64,000 nucleotides of DNA from Nocardioides daphniae. GTDB taxonomy: Bacteria > Actinomycetota > Actinomycetes > Propionibacteriales > Nocardioidaceae. The stretch covers positions 1,984,001 to 2,048,000 of the forward strand of contig NZ_CP038462.1 of the NCBI RefSeq assembly GCF_004777465.1, read 5' to 3'. A program made the translations under genes and the position numbers. Shown one piece after another: positions 60,308 to 64,000 of this stretch (positions within the stretch are counted from its first letter, which is position 1; every line of letters begins with the position of its first letter). The notes below the pieces were generated by a model that saw only the letters and a program-made list of their open reading frames with translations, was not told where the DNA came from and did not search any database.

Positions 60308-62098
60308 TCATGGTCGCTTGCCGGGGTAATCCTTGTTCCTCAGGTCGGGGTGCTCGATCGTCTTGAGGTAGCGGGTGGCGCCTTCGACGCTGAGTCCGAA
60401 GAGGTCGTATATGCGGCGTACGTCGCCGCCGGTGGCGTGGATCTCGTGCAGGATGCGGTCCTCTCGCAGGGCGCGCGGGCGGACGCGGCTGTCCCTCCAG
60501 GGAAAGGACGGGCCGCCGGGGACGAGACGCGGCGCGGTGCGTCGGTTGATGAGCAGGTGCGGGTTCGCGGTGGCCGGCCAAGTGCGGTGGGGTGGTCCAG
60601 CCAGGCGCTCAGCCGTGTCCTCACGGGTGCGGCGAGTGGGATGTCGCGGCCGCCGAGGTGGAGCCGGCCGTCAACGATGTCGCTCAGCTGCAGCTCACGG
60701 ACCTGCTTGCCGGTCAGCCCGTGAAAGGTCACCAGCGCGACCGCGAGCGCGACGGCCGGGTTCGGCGAGTCCAGTTCGGCGCGGATCAGGGGGGGTCGAG
60801 CGGCAGCGGAAGGTTCGTGGCGATGCGGGTCAGGTCGATGCCGCGCATGGGGTTGGTGAAGACGAGTCGGCGGCCTTTGAGGATCTTGAACAGCGACTTC
60901 AGGCCGTTCTCGGCGAAGTGGCGGTGGCTGGTGCCGGCGGGCAGGGCCGTGAGGGCGGCCAGGATGTCGTCCTCGCTGATCTCGGCGAACGACTGGCGCC
61001 CCGCTTCGACCCATGCCTGTACGACGGGCGCGAGACCTTGGATGTGGATCTCGACGGTCTCGGGTTCGCGGGGCAGCTGGCGTGGTGCGTGTCGAGATCC
61101 GCCGAGCATGATCTGAAGCCACAGCTGGAGGTGCTCCCGCATGGTGTCCGGGAGGGCTCCGGACTCGATGAACTTGGCGTTGAAGTACCGCTCAACCCGG
61201 GTCGGGACGTCCTCGATCAGGAGCCCAGCTTCGGCGAGGACGTCGAGGGTGGAGGTGATGGTGCCGTCGTAGCGGCGCAACGACACGACGTCACTGGCGC
61301 GGACTTTCGCGGTGGGAGTAGGCCGCAGGATCTGCAGCACCCGCAGGGACTGGATCACGGCATTGCGCTGCCTGACGCTCCAGCCGTAGCGGCGGGCGTG
61401 GTCGGCGACGATGGCCGCGCAGTACCGGGTCAGTTCGCTGTCCTCGACCAGGAGGCGTTGGCGCAGCGCCTCCGGTTCGGGGTCCATCTCAAACAGGGTC
61501 AGCTGTTCGAGCGCGTGGGCGTCGAAGCTTGCGCCGGGTTGGTTGGGCAGCTGGTTCTTGTTCTTCTTCGACCACCGGCGATCCCTGCGGACGTAGTCGG
61601 GCAGCGGTGTCACGCGCCGCTTGAAGACCATGTTGGCGAAGAACAGCTGCTGGCTGTCGTTGTTGGCGCTGGCCAGGTCGGGGGCACGGGCGGGCTCTTG
61701 TTCGAGTCGGGCGTTCTCGAGGCAGAGGCGACAGGCTTGTCGGTCGCTGACGTGGCCTGTGCGGCCGCAGTAGGCGCAGGTGCCCTTCGGGTAGTGGCTC
61801 TGCCACCAGCGGCAGGACCAGCAGGTCCAGTTGTGGCGCGGGTAGACGCCCCAAGCCAGGCAGCCCTTGCACGATCCGATGTGCTCGGGGCTGCGGGGAT
61901 GGCACCGGCTGCACAACTCCTGACTGAAGTAGTCGGTGCGGGCGCGGCAGCGGTTGCACGGTGGAGCTACGAAGGGGCCGCCGGGCAGGCACTGATAGCA
62001 GAAGTCGACCCGGGGGCTCGTCCACGCGACCCGGTTGCTCTGGCAGGCGCTGCACTTGGGCGGCAGCCGCAAGGGCGCGTCGGGGCCGGCGCGGGCAT
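60308..62098 (-). CDS. Zinc-ribbon/tyrosine-recombinase-like protein of the three-gene recombinase cluster (about three frameshifts)
   Basis: About 596 residues. The N-terminus has many CxxC pairs (CSACQS, CYQC, CNRC, CSRC, CKGC, CWSC, CAYC, CRLC: several zinc ribbons), then helical core-binding-like regions, then a XerD-like C-terminus (LDSPNPAVALAVALVTFHG followed by LTGKQVREL and a late GGDVRRIYDLFGLSVEGATRYL). The catalytic arginine of box I and the HxxR motif are not evident, so it may be a non-catalytic partner. Frame breaks lie near 62082, 60790 (a G run) and 60600. ATG 62098 is probable; in the intact raw frame only TTG 62072 is available. Confidence 0.7.
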
Positions 62099-62144
62099 CC
62101 TGATCGTCTCGTGCTCGTCGTGTCGTGGGCGATGCGGGTGCGGA

Positions 62145-62504
62145 CTACAGCGGTGGGGTCGAGCGGGGCTTGCCGAGCCGCGGTGTGACCGCCCGCGGCG
62201 TGCCACCGTTGCCGTTCGGATCCCCCTCCGCGTCGCCGCCATTGCCGCTGGCTGCGTCGGCGGTGCGGCGACGCCGCGCAGCGACCTTGTCCGGCTCGGG
62301 TGTCATCAGGTCGTTCGGGGTGCACTCGAGCACGACGCACAGCACGTCGAGCTCTTCGAGGCGCATCGTCGGCGGGACCCCGGCCCACCACGACGACATC
62401 TTCCCGGCCGAGATCTCGAGCCCGGCATCTGCCAGCATCCGCCGCAGTTCTGCGGACTTCCAGATCCCTCGTTCGGCGGCCCGTAGCCGCAGACTCCACT
62501 GCAT
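62145..62504 (-). CDS. XRE-like helix-turn-helix regulator
   Basis: 119 residues from ATG 62504 (GAAGGAGAGG upstream). LRRMLADAGLEISAGKMSSWWAG followed by PPTMRLEELDVLCVVLECTPNDLM is a Cro/C1-type HTH of the kind that pairs with actinobacterial site-specific recombinases. The tail is Gly/Asn-rich and disordered. It stands between the two recombinase genes and probably regulates them or helps in recombination. Confidence 0.78.
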   Translation of the reverse strand: MQWSLRLRAAERGIWKSAELRRMLADAGLEISAGKMSSWWAGVPPTMRLEELDVLCVVLECTPNDLMTPEPDKVAARRRRTADAASGNGGDAEGDPNGNGGTPRAVTPRLGKPRSTPPL

Positions 62505-62535
62505 CTGGATCCTCTCCTTCGGTTCGTCGGTCGGG

Positions 62536-63620
62536 TCAGTCGCTACGAAGGCCCAGGCGGGCTTCAACGCGGTCGCTCGCGCTGTTCCACGCCCGCTCGA
62601 TGTGGTCACTGCGGACGTGGAGGTAGCCCGAGGTCGTCGCCAGCCACTGGTGGCCGAGCAGTTCCTGGAGCGCCTTGATGTCCATCCCGGCCGCGTACAG
62701 CGACGAGGCGCAGTAGTGCCGCAGCACGTGTGGCGTCATTCGCCCCGACCACGCCGGCAACCACTCCTCGACGTGGATTCCCAGCGCGCGGCGCAGCGCG
62801 TTCGCACCGACACGTCCACAGCGGTCCAGGTCCTGTCGAACCGCTCAGAGGGCAGCAACGGCGCGTCCGGGTCGGCCCAATCCTCGCCGTACTGCGGACG
62901 GGCCTCGGCCAGCCACCAGTCGAGCAACTGGTTCGAGCCGTTGATCGCCGGTACCAGCCGCGGCTTGGGTCCGCGGCCGCCCGAGCCCTTGCCGTGGCGG
63001 ACGTGGAGCTTGCCGAACTCACCCAGATCCGGGCGCCAGTCGCGGATGTCGAGCATGACGGTCTCGTTGATCCGCAGCCCGAGCCGACGCCACAACGAGG
63101 CAGCGAAGTAGTCGCGGGCCGCGGGACGGTACTTGCGCGCCTGTGCGACGGACCCGCGCCAGGCGGTGAACAGCGAGTCGATCTCCTCGTCCGACGGCGG
63201 CACCCGGACCTTGCCCAGCGATGCCCCCGACTGGCGATTGAACTCATCGATCGGCTGCTCGACCAAGACACCGGTCGCGCGGCGGATCGTGCCCTCGTAG
63301 CGGGCGATCACGAAGTCGTAGAAGCCCGCCAGCGCGCCCGCCTTGCCTGCGCGGGTCGACACGCTGAGTCCTCGCCGGCGCTGATGGGCCAAGAAGGCGT
63401 CCGCGTCCGCACAGGTGGCCTCCCACAGGGGAGTCGACAGCGAACGAGCGAACTCGATGACGATCGCCCTGGTCGAGCCGATGTGGCGGTCAGTCAGACC
63501 TGCCGCGGACATCGCCAGCGCGTACTGGTCGACCAGCTCCTGCTCGAAATCCGCGGCCGCCTGCGCACCTATCAGTGCCGGATCAGCAGCGTTGCCACCC
63601 GGCAACGCCACCAAGCCCAT
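62536..63620 (-). CDS. Tyrosine recombinase/integrase (one frameshift)
   Basis: About 361 residues from ATG 63620. The SAM-like core-binding domain (IVIEFARSLSTPLWEATCADADAFLAHQRRRGLSVSTRAGKAGALAGFY) precedes the catalytic domain: RLGLRINETVML (box I Arg), HGKGSGGRGP, and, in another frame after a break near 62850, TPHVLRHYCASSLYAAG (HxLR) and LLGHQWLATTSGYLHV with the nucleophilic Tyr. With the XRE gene and the zinc-ribbon protein it forms a conserved three-gene recombinase unit of actinobacterial mobile elements. Confidence 0.85.
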
Positions 63621-63832
63621 CAGACACCAACTTCAAGCGAGGCGATCGTGGTCGACACTACAACGAAACCGGCAGCTACAGTGACGTGGCATCATCTCAG
63701 GGCCTATTGAAGGCTGAACCGACGCCACCTGCACAAACGCGGATCGGACCGCATGGACGCCCGATCGAACCTGAGTTCCTAGAGATTGCCGACCCGGGCC
63801 GCTCATGAGGCTCCGACGGCGTCACCGGTGCA

Positions 63833-63853
63833 CCTGTCCTCTGTAGAGACAGG
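63833..63853. promoter_or_regulatory. Inverted repeat before the ArdC-like gene
   Basis: CCTGTC (63833-63838) and GACAGG (63848-63853) are complementary, 9-nt spacer, and overlap the ribosome site AGGAGA of ATG 63863. It could be an operator or an RNA hairpin that limits translation. Inference only. Confidence 0.35.
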
Positions 63854-63862
63854 AGACCAGCC

Positions 63863-64000
63863 ATGAGGACCCAGACCCGCGATGCCGCCACCCGTGAGGC
63901 GAAGCTGCAGGCAGTGCACACCCAGCTGACCGCCGCGGTGTCGGCTCTGGTGTCGGGCGAGGACTGGAGACGTGCACTCGAGTTCGCGGCCCGGTTTCGT
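63863..64000 (+). CDS. ArdC-like antirestriction protein, N-terminal fragment (runs off the window)
   Basis: The 46 codons present (AKLQAVHTQLTAAVSALVSG followed by EDWRRALEFAARF) match the start of actinobacterial ArdC-like proteins (ssDNA-binding N-terminal domain). Such proteins protect entering plasmid DNA from restriction. ATG 63863 has AGGAGA upstream. Family call rests on a short stretch. Confidence 0.65.
   Translation, partial: MRTQTRDAATREAKLQAVHTQLTAAVSALVSGEDWRRALEFAARFR

Overview
The window is high-GC DNA with GTG/ATG starts, long chains of overlapping GTGA/ATGA start-stop junctions, and gene families typical of Actinobacteria (PglW/X/Y/Z, SCO6880-like transfer proteins, an MobF relaxase with TraI-type helicase, Tad pilus genes with BTAD regulators). 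It is best read as an accessory region of an actinobacterium: an integrative conjugative element or conjugative plasmid carrying defence and copper cargo. The genus cannot be fixed; a nocardioform or Nocardioides-like host is only a guess.

Layout. 1-15.8 kb (+): a BREX type 2 (phage growth limitation-like) operon, pglW (5' end outside the window)-pglX-pglY-pglZ-brxD-brxHI. 16.0-20.4 kb (-): five tightly packed genes of unknown role (multi-pass membrane protein, OmpA-like lipoprotein, membrane-anchored vWA protein, two small proteins). 20.7-27.0 kb: a TetR-like regulator (+), then a small membrane protein, a MobF relaxase-helicase, an HhH protein and a RecA/DnaB-fold ATPase (-). 27.5-38.2 kb (+): two exported proteins leading into a Tad-type pilus operon (SAF/CpaB, CpaE-like ATPase, TadA, TadB, TadC, Flp-like prepilin, two TadE-like, TadG-like, LysM-BTAD protein, BTAD protein). 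38.3-40.5 kb (-): a PD-(D/E)XK protein and an IS3 transposase remnant. 40.8-53.0 kb (+): primase-polymerase, ParB-like protein, and type IV secretion genes (VirB8-position protein, M23 peptidase, two small membrane proteins, VirB6/TrbL-like, SCO6880, VirB4-like ATPase), interrupted by a putative restriction endonuclease pair. 53.3-59.5 kb: copper/metal cassette (lipoprotein, two DUF305 proteins, DUF6153-like, CopA with YHS domain, ArsR-type regulator, Cys-rich copper-storage protein). 60.1-63.6 kb (-): a three-gene recombinase cluster next to a highly structured 91-bp intergenic site. The right edge begins an ArdC-like antirestriction gene.

The genes fit a mobile element: relaxase and T4SS for transfer, a Tad pilus possibly for mating contact, primase/ParB for maintenance, recombinases for integration, and BREX, nucleases and copper resistance as cargo. 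The most unusual non-coding signal is a 10-bp word, TCGCCCGTGG, present exactly 12 times between 21.5 and 43.7 kb and not found by eye elsewhere in the window.

A caution on quality: about 28 single-base frameshifts can be inferred, hitting most long conserved genes, several in G/C homopolymers. They look like sequencing errors rather than decay. Genes are therefore annotated across the shifts, with the approximate break points stated.
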